DNA of 64,000 bases from Carboxylicivirga fragile. Lineage in GTDB: Bacteria; Bacteroidota; Bacteroidia; Bacteroidales; Marinilabiliaceae. Below, one piece after another: positions 46,059-55,762 of this stretch; within the stretch, counting starts at the first letter, position 1, and the number at the start of each line of letters is the position of its first letter. Under the pieces are notes generated by a model that was not told the DNA's origin, ran no database searches, and saw nothing but the letters and a program-made list of their open reading frames with translations. Made by a program: the position numbers and the translations under genes. Location: NCBI GenBank assembly GCA_025499625.1, contig JAFMVD010000025.1:1-64000 (forward strand). The letters are read 5' to 3'.

Positions 46059-46499
46059 CTATAACTGCTTCTCTAAAGATAAAACTGCTTTTGCACAGCC
46101 TTCACCACCACCTTTAAATGAAAAAACTAAGTTGTAAACTCCAGCTTTTCGACAAACATAACTAAACTCGTCGTACGTTTTTCCATTGTATAAATTACTT
46201 GCTAAAACACGCGTATTATCTTTATCCTTTAGCTGTAAAATAATCTTATCGGCATTGGATGCTCCATTGACGACGTTAAATTTATACTGACTATTACTTT
46301 GCATAACAAATGAGAATTTGATATACCCGGTTTTTCCGTCTTTACTCTCTTTTACTAATTCTGCAGTAAAATCTTTAATATACTGGCTGCTGCCCATTTC
46401 TTTTATTGCAGCTTTTAATAAGTCATCCCCACACTGAGCATAACTCGAAACTGAAAACATAGTTAAAAGAAATAATAAACTATATAGTGACTTCTTCAT
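46059..46499 (-). CDS. Small secreted protein of unknown function
   Basis: 146 residues with signal peptide MKKSLYSLLF...SSYAQ. The mature part begins with CGDDLLKAA and contains two further cysteines (SYVCRKAG, GEGCAKAV) late in the chain, which suggests disulfide bonding. The core is beta-rich (GYIKFSFVMQSNSQYKFNVV, KIILQLKDKDNTRVLASNLY). I do not recognise a named family, though similar proteins occur in other Bacteroidota. It has its own strong promoter (46532-46560) and is not part of the upstream Sia operon. Confidence 0.65.
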   Translation of the reverse strand: MKKSLYSLLFLLTMFSVSSYAQCGDDLLKAAIKEMGSSQYIKDFTAELVKESKDGKTGYIKFSFVMQSNSQYKFNVVNGASNADKIILQLKDKDNTRVLASNLYNGKTYDEFSYVCRKAGVYNLVFSFKGGGEGCAKAVLSLEKQL

Positions 46500-46531
46500 T
46501 GGTTTTATTTTTAAGTGTTTGGATTATGAGG

Positions 46532-46560
46532 CAAAAATAAGATTTTTATAATATACTCAA
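46532..46560 (-). promoter_or_regulatory. Promoter of the small secreted protein gene
   Basis: On the minus strand: TTG (46560-46558), an 18-nt spacer, then TATTTTTG (46539-46532), a perfect TAnnTTTG. The start would be near 46524, with a leader of about 25 nt. Confidence 0.6.
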
Positions 46561-46562
46561 AC

Positions 46563-47477
46563 CTAAGACACAATGTAATCGCGTAAAGAATAAATTTCAG
46601 CAATAATACCAGCCAATTGTTCTGGAGTAATTTCAATGTGACTTACCTCATCCTGTACAATGATTAATTTACCATCTTTTTCAATTGTTTTCGGCTCAGT
46701 AAATTCGGTGGTGATCTTAATATCTTTATATGCCTCTTTTAATTTTCCAATACGACCAGCCAATTCAGCAAAATCAGGATCAGCATCGTAATTATTCAGA
46801 ATAATCTCTAAAATATTAATAATATCCTTTTGCTCAGCAATTCTATTGATCAAATCTTCATCATTGGTCTGCTCAATTACTTTACTCGAAATGTATAATC
46901 CTTCGACCCAAGCACCAGTTACAATTAAAGATGATACATTACTACGCTTTTGATTACGTAAGTATGAATCCATTTTATTGAAACTGGAAATCGAAATCTG
47001 CATTAATGAATCCAAATTATTACTATTAGTAGCCAAACGTTTCAACGAATTAAAATCGAAGAATTGTCCAACTTTAATACCTTCGGCTAAGGACTTAATT
47101 GCAACTAAGTAAGATACAACAATTGTATTTTTGTCGTAAATATTAATGTAACCTAGGTCAGCACTATAAACACCTAAGTTCAATGCACGTTTATAACTTG
47201 TATTATAAGCATCAATTTGCTCCGAACTATTCAAAATCTTTTGTGAGAAATCAACTCCTGTTGACTTAATTAATGAAGCCATTTCAACAGGCGACGAAAT
47301 ATTCTGAATAACATCACTCATTACTTCTTCAGAAAGCTCTAAAGGAGCGTTGTTTGCCAATGAATCATTAAATGTTAATTCATCAGATGAAGATCCTTTT
47401 TTAGCAGATCCTGTACATGCAGATAATAAATAAAGACTCGCAAGTATTAGGGTTAAGTAATTGATTTTCTTAAACAT
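46563..47477 (-). CDS. Lipoprotein of unknown function, last gene of the Sia/ABC operon
   Basis: 304 residues from the ATG at 47477, which yields the lipoprotein signal MFKKINYLTL with Cys near residue 21 (LLSAC). The mature part is almost all helical, with ELSEEVMSDVIQNISSPVEMASLIKSTGV and AYNTSYKRALNLGVYSADLGYINIY as distinctive stretches. I cannot name the family. It follows the ABC transporter gene by 55 bp without its own promoter, so it may be an envelope partner of that transporter. Confidence 0.65.
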   Translation of the reverse strand: MFKKINYLTLILASLYLLSACTGSAKKGSSSDELTFNDSLANNAPLELSEEVMSDVIQNISSPVEMASLIKSTGVDFSQKILNSSEQIDAYNTSYKRALNLGVYSADLGYINIYDKNTIVVSYLVAIKSLAEGIKVGQFFDFNSLKRLATNSNNLDSLMQISISSFNKMDSYLRNQKRSNVSSLIVTGAWVEGLYISSKVIEQTNDEDLINRIAEQKDIINILEIILNNYDADPDFAELAGRIGKLKEAYKDIKITTEFTEPKTIEKDGKLIIVQDEVSHIEITPEQLAGIIAEIYSLRDYIVS

Positions 47478-47532
47478 ATTTGTAATTTTTGATTCCAATT
47501 AAACAGATTATACTATTGAATACTATAAAAGG

Positions 47533-50500
47533 TTACTTTTTAAACAGTTTTAATTCACCTAAGAAGTCTAGTGATTTCTTCAGCAAATCGAAATATAGCA
47601 CCAGATACATAAGTAGTGTCAACAACCAAACAACAGAAATATTGAACCACAAAGTGTCGAAATAACGACCAGCAAAATGTTTCTGAGGCGCCAAAAAGTG
47701 CGCTCGGTAATCCAAATAATGACTTGGCTCTGGAATTTGATATATTGGATCTACTACCTGTACCAGTTTATCGCCATCGCGTAAAATCTTGTTCTTATCA
47801 AATGTTTTACGAACAACATCTTCGATGCTTTCATTATGGTACTCATCTTTAATTCGATTAAATTTTTCTCTATTTCCCTTTAAATTGGACGAAATAAAAC
47901 GATCAATTTTTGAATTTGCTTCCGTAAATATCTTTCCATAATGATCAAGAAGCGTTTCAAGATAGGCTTCAAGGTTGGAAGCAATCTCGGGTGTAAAATC
48001 TTTCGGATTTAACTGATCAAGATTATCAAAACCAATTACCGGTACTCGTTTGAGTTCTTTAGAAACTTCGTTATGTAATAATGCCAAATCATTTTCAAAA
48101 GCTTCGGCATTGTCCTCATTTACATTAAGGAAATGGCTACGGCACTTGTTAAGAATCTCCTGTAATTCAGGAATGTAATAAACTTGCTTAAAGTCAGAGC
48201 CACTCTGCTGTAACTCAACTTCAAAAATATTTTTCTTGTAATTATTGTGTTTATACTGATGCACCATCAAACCTTCATAAATATAACGAGATGGCATCGC
48301 CTCAGCAACAAATGGCACTTTATCAATACTGGTAAAATCTTTATTAAGCTTATCAAATGTAAACATGGCTCCACCCAATACCATCTGAGGTATCATTACT
48401 AAAGGAATTAGAATGTAGATGGTTACAATGGAGTTAAATGAGGCCGACAAGATTAAACCTAATATATTAGCAAAAGCTGATACTGAGAACAATGCTAGCC
48501 AGAACTCAAAGGTCATACCTTTAATACCCAATATATAATTGGCCACTGCAACAAATAGTAACATTTGTATGGCCGATAAGGTAAACAATAACAATACCTT
48601 TGACGCTAAATAACTCGAGCGACTAAGGTTTAAAAATGACTCTCTTTTTAATATTTTCGCATCCTTAAATATTTCTTCGGCACTAACAATTAAGCCAAAA
48701 AATAAGGAAACAATAATCCCCATAAAGAAGTATGGCGGAATGTTATCATTTTCCCTAAAAATATAGGTGTTGGACTCAGGGTCTACAATGTAGTGAATTA
48801 GGTAAGCTAGTATAAATCCTAATAAAGGTGCTTCAAGCAAGTTTAGTAGGATGTATTGTTTATTACTGATTTTTGCAAAGAAATCGCGCGTGGTGTAAAT
48901 CTTGAATTGGTTAAACCACGAAGGGATACTCAATGATTTTGGAGGCGCTGAATCAACCCGTTCAATCTTCGGTAATTCAATATTCTCCTTGTAATGCTCA
49001 TGCCATTCTTCGGGTTTAGTCTTCCGTTGATTGGTGTAATTTCCATATTCATCGATCACATTTGCATCGATAATATTAAAAATTAACTCTGGATTAAGGT
49101 TACCACATGTTCCACATTCTCCTTGATCACTATTGATTTGAGCATCTAAGCGCTTAAAATAAATAAGTGACTCACTTGGGTTACCATAGAATACTGGATA
49201 GCCACCAGTATCAAGGATAAACATTTTATCAAACATCTTATAGATGTCTGATGATGGTTGGTGAATTACAACATAGATTAACTTGCCCTTTAAAGCTAAT
49301 TCACGAAGTAAATTCATTACGTTTTCCGAATCGCGAGATGATAAGCCTGATGTTGGTTCATCGACAAATAGCACACCTGGTTCACGAATTAACTCGAGTG
49401 CGATATTCAAACGCTTTCGTTGTCCTCCACTAATCATTTTATTTAATGGAGATCCAACCGTTAAATTACGGCGCTCATACAAGCCAAGGCTGGTTAATGT
49501 AGTATTAACCATTTCCGTAATTTCTTCCTTATTTTTATCCTTAAAGCAAAGTTTGGCGTTATAATACAGGTTATCAAAAACCGAAAGCTCTTCGATTAAA
49601 AGATCATCCTGAGGAATGTAACCGATAACACCTTCCACTTTATCATGATCCTTATGAAGATTGTAGCCGTTTATTAAAACTTCGCCCTCAGTTGGTGATT
49701 CATTACCGCACAATACATTAAGCAATGTGGTTTTACCAGCACCGCTGGCACCCATTATTCCAATCAACTTACCTTGGTCTTCGGATATATTTACATCACG
49801 CAAACCTATTCCGCCAGATTTAAATTGGAATTTTACATTTTTAACTTCGTAGGAAATGCGGGAAACGGACGAGTCAGACATAAAGTGCCCAACCACATCG
49901 GTGTAATAAACTGGTTGCCCCTTAGGTAATTTGATAAAACTTCCTTTAGGGAATAGGTATATTCGGCGATTGTTGATAAGCAGTCCATTCAAAAATAGAT
50001 CCTGAGTACCAGTATAACGCACAAAATACAAGCCAGCGCTTTTTACTCTTAGAACAATAACATCTCCATCTAAAGCCCCTGTCTTAATATGGAGAGCCTT
50101 GTCTAAATTAGAATCCTTATCATTTACAATTAATACATCAGGAACATCTAACTTGTCCAACTCATTATTAACAGTATAGGATTCTATTGCGTCTATTTCT
50201 TCCTTTGGTAATTTAAACACATCGGCAACTGTATTAATAATTGCCATTCGCTGTTCGGTAAACTTTCGATCAGCATTTACCAATTCATATAAACGCAGAA
50301 GAACAACTACTTTTTGTTCTTTATTTAGCTTCTTATTTATCTTCTTACAAATTCCTAAAATCTTCACAGAATCCTTCATGGAGGTAAGTTTTACCTTACC
50401 TTCAGGCTCTTCTTTACCAAGCTTCGAATCTTTAGAGAATTTAAGAAAGAGGGAATAATATTCTTCAACAGCTTCGGCACTCAACTGCTGCTTCAAAAAC

Positions 50501-50598
50501 GTTTTTACATATTCTGTTTCATTAGCTTCTACTCCACCATCCTGTTTGGCGATTAGGCCAAACAGTTGCATCAGCGCTTTCAGAATTTCTTCACTCAT
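47533..50598 (-). CDS. ABCG-type ABC transporter with TerB-like and FHA-like N-terminal domains
   Basis: 1,021 residues. A TerB-like helical domain (1-140: LFGLIAKQDGGVEANETEYV) is followed by a beta-sandwich resembling FHA (about 155-240: FLNGLLINNRRIYLFPKGSFI), without the classical Arg/Ser phospho-binding residues I looked for. The ABC ATPase (about 250-480) has Walker A GASGAGKT (283-290), signature ISGGQRKR and Walker B FVDEPTSGLSS. Then come CGTC (about 494), a six-helix ABC-2 domain (about 585-780), a helical insert and a last membrane helix near 990. It follows siaB-siaC, which suggests phospho-switch control. Confidence 0.85.
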   Translation of the reverse strand: MSEEILKALMQLFGLIAKQDGGVEANETEYVKTFLKQQLSAEAVEEYYSLFLKFSKDSKLGKEEPEGKVKLTSMKDSVKILGICKKINKKLNKEQKVVVLLRLYELVNADRKFTEQRMAIINTVADVFKLPKEEIDAIESYTVNNELDKLDVPDVLIVNDKDSNLDKALHIKTGALDGDVIVLRVKSAGLYFVRYTGTQDLFLNGLLINNRRIYLFPKGSFIKLPKGQPVYYTDVVGHFMSDSSVSRISYEVKNVKFQFKSGGIGLRDVNISEDQGKLIGIMGASGAGKTTLLNVLCGNESPTEGEVLINGYNLHKDHDKVEGVIGYIPQDDLLIEELSVFDNLYYNAKLCFKDKNKEEITEMVNTTLTSLGLYERRNLTVGSPLNKMISGGQRKRLNIALELIREPGVLFVDEPTSGLSSRDSENVMNLLRELALKGKLIYVVIHQPSSDIYKMFDKMFILDTGGYPVFYGNPSESLIYFKRLDAQINSDQGECGTCGNLNPELIFNIIDANVIDEYGNYTNQRKTKPEEWHEHYKENIELPKIERVDSAPPKSLSIPSWFNQFKIYTTRDFFAKISNKQYILLNLLEAPLLGFILAYLIHYIVDPESNTYIFRENDNIPPYFFMGIIVSLFFGLIVSAEEIFKDAKILKRESFLNLSRSSYLASKVLLLFTLSAIQMLLFVAVANYILGIKGMTFEFWLALFSVSAFANILGLILSASFNSIVTIYILIPLVMIPQMVLGGAMFTFDKLNKDFTSIDKVPFVAEAMPSRYIYEGLMVHQYKHNNYKKNIFEVELQQSGSDFKQVYYIPELQEILNKCRSHFLNVNEDNAEAFENDLALLHNEVSKELKRVPVIGFDNLDQLNPKDFTPEIASNLEAYLETLLDHYGKIFTEANSKIDRFISSNLKGNREKFNRIKDEYHNESIEDVVRKTFDKNKILRDGDKLVQVVDPIYQIPEPSHYLDYRAHFLAPQKHFAGRYFDTLWFNISVVWLLTLLMYLVLYFDLLKKSLDFLGELKLFKK

Positions 50599-50620
50599 AT
50601 TTTAAGAATAGGGGGTGTTG

Positions 50621-51001
50621 TTAGTCGGTATATGCGATGTATTCAAATTGGATTTCAACGATGTCAGCATACTCTTCACCAGCTTCTAACATGTCTTCTT
50701 CCTCCTCGTGATAATGCCAGTTAATAAGTACATCGTTTCCATTCTCTACTATTTCTTCAAATTTTAGAAGAATATCAAGAATAATTTTTGATGAAGCCGT
50801 ATTGAAATATTCCAGCTTAAAGTTAAAAACTGTTTTATCATTTGGTGACTCTGAATACCCATCAATCCATTCAAGAATTGGTTCGTAAAACATATTGACA
50901 TCTTCTGGTAATGAACGTCCAGAGATTTCAAATTGACCATTGTCTTTATCCAGAATTACATTGGGGGTGTCGTCAGTTCCCTTAATGTTAATAAGTTCCA
51001 T
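50621..51001 (-). CDS. siaC: SiaC family regulatory phosphoprotein (DUF1987)
   Basis: 126 residues of the DUF1987/SiaC family. The pattern TPNVILDKDNGQFEISGRSLPEDV, FYEPILEWI and LEYFNTASSKIIL is diagnostic. Thr68, in FNTASSK, sits at the number and context of the phospho-threonine of Pseudomonas SiaC (from memory). SiaC is phosphorylated by SiaB and dephosphorylated by SiaA (a PP2C/SpoIIE enzyme); unphosphorylated SiaC activates the cyclase SiaD. No SiaD is here. It lies 11 bp after siaB and 22 bp before the ABC gene. Confidence 0.88.
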   Translation of the reverse strand: MELINIKGTDDTPNVILDKDNGQFEISGRSLPEDVNMFYEPILEWIDGYSESPNDKTVFNFKLEYFNTASSKIILDILLKFEEIVENGNDVLINWHYHEEEEDMLEAGEEYADIVEIQFEYIAYTD

Positions 51002-51012
51002 ATAGTGTAGAT

Positions 51013-51585
51013 TTAAGATCGTTTAATAGTTGATGTTAAAATAAAAAAGCTCACCTCATCATTTAGCTCCTTAAACTGGAAATTTAGACGGCTACCTGAT
51101 TTTTTAGCAATGTCAATAAAACCAAGACCAGCTCCTCCTTTTTCAGAGATTTTGCCTTCGCGCATTTGTTGTTTATACAAATCAGAAAGACCTTTCTTGT
51201 CAAGACTATTAACATGTTCCAAACTCTTTTTTAAATCCGGAACTTTTTCATTTTTAATCACATTACCTGTTATGATATTGTAACTTTCTTCTCCGTGACT
51301 AACCATCACAATGCCTCTGCGTTCATTTTCTTCTTCTTCAGTTAACGAATCAGCATGTTTACTAATGTTCTGGAGACACTCCACCATTACATTAAACACT
51401 TTTCGTTGAACAGAATTTGACTCTGACGTTTTGGCAAGACTTTTTTCAGTTAACGAGGTGAAAGTCTTAGTGATTTCCTGAGTCACTTCTCCTTCGTAAA
51501 CTAAATTGATTTCATTGGTTTTCATGCTTTTGTACATCTGGTACGCAAAATCCAGAAAACCTTGATTTTCGTTAATTTTAGTCAT
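51013..51585 (-). CDS. siaB: SiaB family protein kinase
   Basis: 190 residues. An atypical GHKL-fold kinase that phosphorylates SiaC on threonine. The N-box is VECLQNISKHAD and the glycine-rich G2 region is EKGGAGLGFIDIAKKSG. KVFNVMVECL and FKELNDEVSFFIL fit the family (formerly DUF6272). It opens a four-gene minus-strand operon from the promoter at 51651-51680. The antagonist SiaA-type phosphatase is not next to it; the nearest candidate is the SpoIIE protein at 39325. Confidence 0.86.
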   Translation of the reverse strand: MTKINENQGFLDFAYQMYKSMKTNEINLVYEGEVTQEITKTFTSLTEKSLAKTSESNSVQRKVFNVMVECLQNISKHADSLTEEEENERRGIVMVSHGEESYNIITGNVIKNEKVPDLKKSLEHVNSLDKKGLSDLYKQQMREGKISEKGGAGLGFIDIAKKSGSRLNFQFKELNDEVSFFILTSTIKRS

Positions 51586-51650
51586 TGTTTATAAGTGTGT
51601 TAAACTTTTAATACAGTTAATCCACATACTTTTTGTTCCACTTATGGACA

Positions 51651-51680
51651 CAAAAATAAAAAGAAGCATTTGAACCCCAA
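51651..51680 (-). promoter_or_regulatory. Promoter of the siaB-siaC-ABC operon
   Basis: On the minus strand: TTG (51680-51678), a 19-nt spacer, then TATTTTTG (51658-51651), a perfect match to the Bacteroidota consensus. It has the same -7 box as the promoter at 46532. The leader would be about 58 nt. Confidence 0.6.
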
Positions 51681-51850
51681 TAAAATATGGAGAATATTAC
51701 TTCAATCATTATGTTTTAGTCTCATTTAAGTTCATAATCAGCAATAAAAGCAAGACGATGAATTAAATTACAAGATAGAAATTTAATTTATAACATCTAC
51801 CTAGAAATGCTCTTACGGGAAAAAAAATGAATAGTTTGAAAAAAAGCACG

Positions 51851-51880
51851 AAAACTCCTTATTTGGCGGAGGAAAGGAGA
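51851..51880 (-). terminator. Weak candidate terminator of the oxidoreductase gene
   Basis: On the minus strand, CTCCTT/AAGGAG (a 6-bp stem, 51879-51874 with 51860-51855) is followed by TTTTCGTGCTTTTTT. The stem is short and the loop long, so the call is tentative. Confidence 0.35.
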
Positions 51881-51909
51881 TTTTTTCATAGATGAACTAT
51901 TTATAGTTC

Positions 51910-52905
51910 TTAGTTATCATCGATATTTTGCCAAAGACCACTCTTAGTCGAACTTATAGCTGCATCTAATACTTTTTGATTTAGTACCGCATCTTTACTC
52001 GAAAATGCTAATTCCGCATTTCTCAGAATAGCCCTTGCAAAATCTTTTACCATTAATCCATATTGATCCACAATATCAAACTTAATTTCGCGCTTTCCAA
52101 TAGCTGTATTTACAGTTACAACAGCTGGCACATCGGCAAATGCATTAAATGGTAAATTCACTGTAATACTACCTGCAGTACCAACAATATCAACTTTCTG
52201 AAAGGCATCTGAGTTTGTGCTTATCTGAAACGTTGCCTTTGCGCTATCAAAATCCAAAATAGCGGTACTCATAACATCTGTTTTGAATTTTGGGTGATAA
52301 CTCATTTGACAACTAATTTTTAAAGGCTCGCGCTGTAATATGAAACGCGGAACTGAAATGGCATAACAACCAATATCACGCATTCCACCACCCCCATATT
52401 CTACTATGTTTCGAATATTGGTTTCTGATTGATTATTGTACGAAAAAGAAGTGTGGATATAATTGATTTTACCAATATTATTTGTTCGTATATGATCATA
52501 AACAAATTGCCATTGAGGATGGTATTTATACATGAAGGCTTCCATTAAATATTTACCCTTATCGTCTGCTAACTGAACCAAACGTCTGGCTTCCTCGGTA
52601 TTCATACAGAGCGGTTTTTCACACAAAACGTGCTTCCCTGCGTTTAGTGATTTCTCAATCCATTCCGCATGAAGGTGATTAGGTAGTGGTATATACACGG
52701 CATCCACATTGGGATCTTTTAGCAAGGCTTCGTAAGAGCCATAGCTGCGACGGATACCAAACTCTTTGGCAGCAGATTCGGACTTATTTATATCACGAGA
52801 AGCAATGGCAACCATATCAACCTCTGATAACTGACCAATCGGCAAAACCATTCGTTTAATAAAATGATTTGACACCCCTAATATCCCCAAACGTAACTTC
52901 TCCAT
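51910..52905 (-). CDS. Gfo/Idh/MocA family oxidoreductase
   Basis: 331 residues. A Rossmann start LRLGILGVSNHFIKR is followed by the family core DAVYIPLPNHLHAEWIEKSLNAGKHVLCEKPLCMN. In the second domain, MEAFMYKYHPQW and GGGGMRDIGCYAI match the sugar-dehydrogenase branch. These enzymes oxidise or reduce sugars or inositols with NAD(P). The substrate cannot be read here. It starts 1 bp after the propeller-protein gene, so the two share a transcript, although no functional link is obvious. Confidence 0.9.
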   Translation of the reverse strand: MEKLRLGILGVSNHFIKRMVLPIGQLSEVDMVAIASRDINKSESAAKEFGIRRSYGSYEALLKDPNVDAVYIPLPNHLHAEWIEKSLNAGKHVLCEKPLCMNTEEARRLVQLADDKGKYLMEAFMYKYHPQWQFVYDHIRTNNIGKINYIHTSFSYNNQSETNIRNIVEYGGGGMRDIGCYAISVPRFILQREPLKISCQMSYHPKFKTDVMSTAILDFDSAKATFQISTNSDAFQKVDIVGTAGSITVNLPFNAFADVPAVVTVNTAIGKREIKFDIVDQYGLMVKDFARAILRNAELAFSSKDAVLNQKVLDAAISSTKSGLWQNIDDN

Positions 52906-52906
52906 T

Positions 52907-55654
52907 TTACTCCACTCTATAGTTGTACAAGTAATTATTACTTCCCGCCACTATTAAATTAAACTTGCTGGAAGATGATTTTAAAAAGCCTATGCTGAAC
53001 CTGGACTTTCCTCGTAATGGGAAACCTACATAGGATTTACCATCGTAATTTAATAAATGAATTTGCTCATGTTCTGGTTGAGAAATTCCAAATTTGATAT
53101 TATTCGCAGAAAAGTGATAAACATCTACATTTAAATCAATATTATTTTCAAATTCTTTCTTAAAGATTGGCTTTAGTTGATTGTTATATAATCTCAATTC
53201 TTTTTCTTGCGATAAAAGGTAATTAATTTTACCATTCTTCACGAAACAGTTCAAGCGATGATTACTGTCAATTTCTCCAATTGAATTAATATCGACATCG
53301 CCCGAAGCCAATTGTATTTTAACGATTTCGCCTTTGCTACTTGATGTAACTAAAGCATCCTTGCTGGTATTCTTACCTTCCAAAAAGAAAACACTATTCT
53401 TATTTCGCGAAAATGCTGTTTTTACGGGAACACGAATATTTCCTCTTCTATCAAGAATATAATTGTTGACATGGTCAGAAAAAGCAATATAGTCTTTATT
53501 GTTGCTTCTAAAGTGCTGAATACGCTGATTGACGACTCCTTCACTACCCTTAAACTTCCAACCAGGAACAATATTGCCTTTTTCATTATAGAGATAGACC
53601 TTTTTATTTTCGCAGCTAATAAAGAAACGATAATCCTTATTTTTGTCGTAGTCGACTACTGCCACTGGGTTGGTTGCGGGTGACGGCAAATTGACAGGAA
53701 AATTAGCCACATGGTTTCCATTCCGATCCAAAAGGAAAAGCTTATTCCTGGTATTAAATAAATATTGCAACTTATTGTTCTTGTAAAAATCAACTTGTTC
53801 GATTGCACCAAGAATAGGTTCATTTAATGGCTTCTTCCATAGTACTCGTCCGCTATTACTTAATAAATACAAGTTATTAGAAGCATCTTGTACGATAACT
53901 TCTCGCTCTTTGCTGTAATGATTTTTCACCAAAGCCGGCTTTAGTATAGCTGTGGAGTCTAATAAACTTTGCCATATGGTGCGAGGTTCAGAAGCTCTGG
54001 TTGGCAGATGTTGCAAATATAGCGTAGAATACATCATTGATCCAGTTCCACTTAACTGACATCCAATTGCATAAAAATTATTCAGGGCTTCCTTTTGCTC
54101 CGTTTTTAGCTGAGCAAATAATGGCGACATAGAATTCTCAAAAAACGTGGTCAGATGACCTGTTTCGCAATATAAAAACACATTGTCGCGCATGGAAAAA
54201 TTCTCAAGATAATCCTGATGAACATTACTATTGCCCAATGTTTCTTTGAGCATGTTAGTATAAACAAACTGTTCTAATGTTTTTGTGGCATCGGCAAACA
54301 CAATGTAATCCTTATAAAAAGTATAATATTTTTGAGGAACTTTAGGAAGGAAGGAATCAAATTGAGTTTTTAAAATATCATTAGGAAAACCTTTATAAAT
54401 ATCAAACGTTAGCTCACCATCCGGTCGATATGTTCGATATACCTTTTGACCGTTTGCAGTAATCTTTTCTAAAATCTGATTAATTGCTGCTTTTGTTCGT
54501 GATTGGCTATTAATCTCAAAAATCAAGCAACCATTATTTGCAATAGTTTGATGATCGTAATCAGAATACGCTAAGGCAAATTTACCGGTTAACTGACTAA
54601 AGTATTCCTTTTTAAAATCAATTTCATTCTGTTTAAAAAAAGATTGTAATTGTGTATAATTAGCATTCGTCTCCGATGAATTTTTGTAATAAGTACCTAT
54701 TCGATCATAAACTTGTTCGCCATCTTTAAAGCTATACGATAAATAGGCTCTTGTTTTGGAAGGTAATACTTCGATTAAATTTGACTTTATTGGTTCAGCA
54801 TTATTAAGCATTTGACTGTAAACACCATCTTCGCCTCCCGATAAAAAACCATTAAGCAATATTCCATCCGAACTGATATCTACATCTAATTCACCCCACT
54901 TAGATTGCTTTTCAAGTTTAGCTAATCTTTTATGCTCCGTTTTTAAAAAAGTAGGTTTCAATACATCTGAAATCCTTTGAAAGTTGACATAAACATTAAT
55001 TGAAGCACTTTTTCCAGCCGTTTTCTTTATCTGTTGGAAATCTGATACAGCTGACCAATCCTCCTTACTTTTTAATTGTCTTAAACTCGATTCAACCAAT
55101 AACTCAGATTGACTCAACAAGGCAAACCCACTATAAATTGACAAGAAAATACCATTTCCACTCACAGAATTATTTAATTCGTAGATTTTACTTCCGTTGT
55201 ATTGGCGAGACGAAACGGAATAGTATTCAGGATTTAAATTATTTAAGAGTTCTTCGAGCTTAATGACTTCCTTTTTATTGCTAAATTGCACTATATAAAA
55301 AGCCTTTACATCCTCCTTCCCAACGGTATGAAGCGATGCACACATTGGTAATTTAGTAAAATCTTTTATCGAGCTTTCGCCGATGATATTAAGAGAATCA
55401 ATATCTTTTAGAGGTTGAAGTGCCGCAGAAATTATGGTTGATTGAAATATATCTTCTTTAAAATCTGCTTTTTCAATTAATCGACTTTTCAGATAGTTAA
55501 TATTCCTTGTTTTTATTATTATTCCTGCATTACTAGGAACAGCCCTTAAACAATCCTGCTGTTTATAACTTTTGTGTTGACTTAATTGATATAGTATACT
55601 AGCAAGTACTGCAACTGTAAGTAGGATAATTACAAAAGTCCAACTCCTTTTCAT
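52907..55654 (-). CDS. Membrane-anchored protein with DUF3352-like region and C-terminal beta-propeller
   Basis: 915 residues. One N-terminal membrane helix (about 5-23) anchors a large extracytoplasmic part. Residues 35-540 resemble DUF3352-type proteins (LRAVPSNAGIIIKTRNINYL, INVYVNFQRIS, KTRAYLSYSF). From about 575 there are repeated short blade-like units with NLYLLSNSGRVLWKKPL, KLFLLDRNGNHVANFP and KVYLYNEKGNIVPGWKF, a PQQ/WD-type propeller of six or seven blades. The propeller may bind protein or polysaccharide. No catalytic motif was seen. It is co-transcribed with the oxidoreductase downstream. Confidence 0.65.
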   Translation of the reverse strand: MKRSWTFVIILLTVAVLASILYQLSQHKSYKQQDCLRAVPSNAGIIIKTRNINYLKSRLIEKADFKEDIFQSTIISAALQPLKDIDSLNIIGESSIKDFTKLPMCASLHTVGKEDVKAFYIVQFSNKKEVIKLEELLNNLNPEYYSVSSRQYNGSKIYELNNSVSGNGIFLSIYSGFALLSQSELLVESSLRQLKSKEDWSAVSDFQQIKKTAGKSASINVYVNFQRISDVLKPTFLKTEHKRLAKLEKQSKWGELDVDISSDGILLNGFLSGGEDGVYSQMLNNAEPIKSNLIEVLPSKTRAYLSYSFKDGEQVYDRIGTYYKNSSETNANYTQLQSFFKQNEIDFKKEYFSQLTGKFALAYSDYDHQTIANNGCLIFEINSQSRTKAAINQILEKITANGQKVYRTYRPDGELTFDIYKGFPNDILKTQFDSFLPKVPQKYYTFYKDYIVFADATKTLEQFVYTNMLKETLGNSNVHQDYLENFSMRDNVFLYCETGHLTTFFENSMSPLFAQLKTEQKEALNNFYAIGCQLSGTGSMMYSTLYLQHLPTRASEPRTIWQSLLDSTAILKPALVKNHYSKEREVIVQDASNNLYLLSNSGRVLWKKPLNEPILGAIEQVDFYKNNKLQYLFNTRNKLFLLDRNGNHVANFPVNLPSPATNPVAVVDYDKNKDYRFFISCENKKVYLYNEKGNIVPGWKFKGSEGVVNQRIQHFRSNNKDYIAFSDHVNNYILDRRGNIRVPVKTAFSRNKNSVFFLEGKNTSKDALVTSSSKGEIVKIQLASGDVDINSIGEIDSNHRLNCFVKNGKINYLLSQEKELRLYNNQLKPIFKKEFENNIDLNVDVYHFSANNIKFGISQPEHEQIHLLNYDGKSYVGFPLRGKSRFSIGFLKSSSSKFNLIVAGSNNYLYNYRVE

Positions 55655-55732
55655 GCGCTTAATTAAATGTAAATAATTATTAGAGCCCTGTTTCTAATCT
55701 ATGGTAAAATTATAAGTGATAAGTTAGTTGAC

Positions 55733-55762
55733 CAAATTTCAGGGAATTTAGTTAGCGAACAA
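55733..55762 (-). promoter_or_regulatory. Candidate promoter of the propeller-oxidoreductase pair
   Basis: On the minus strand: TTG (55762-55760, inside the 3' end of porZ), a 19-nt spacer, then GAAATTTG (55740-55733), one base off TAnnTTTG. Confidence 0.35.

Larger units (their letters stand above)
51586..51909. other. Intergenic region before siaB
   Basis: 324 AT-rich bases between two minus-strand genes. They hold the siaB promoter (51651-51680), a weak terminator of the oxidoreductase gene (51851-51880) and a small hairpin GAACTA/TAGTTC at 51894-51909. I see no coding sequence or RNA gene. Confidence 0.6.
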
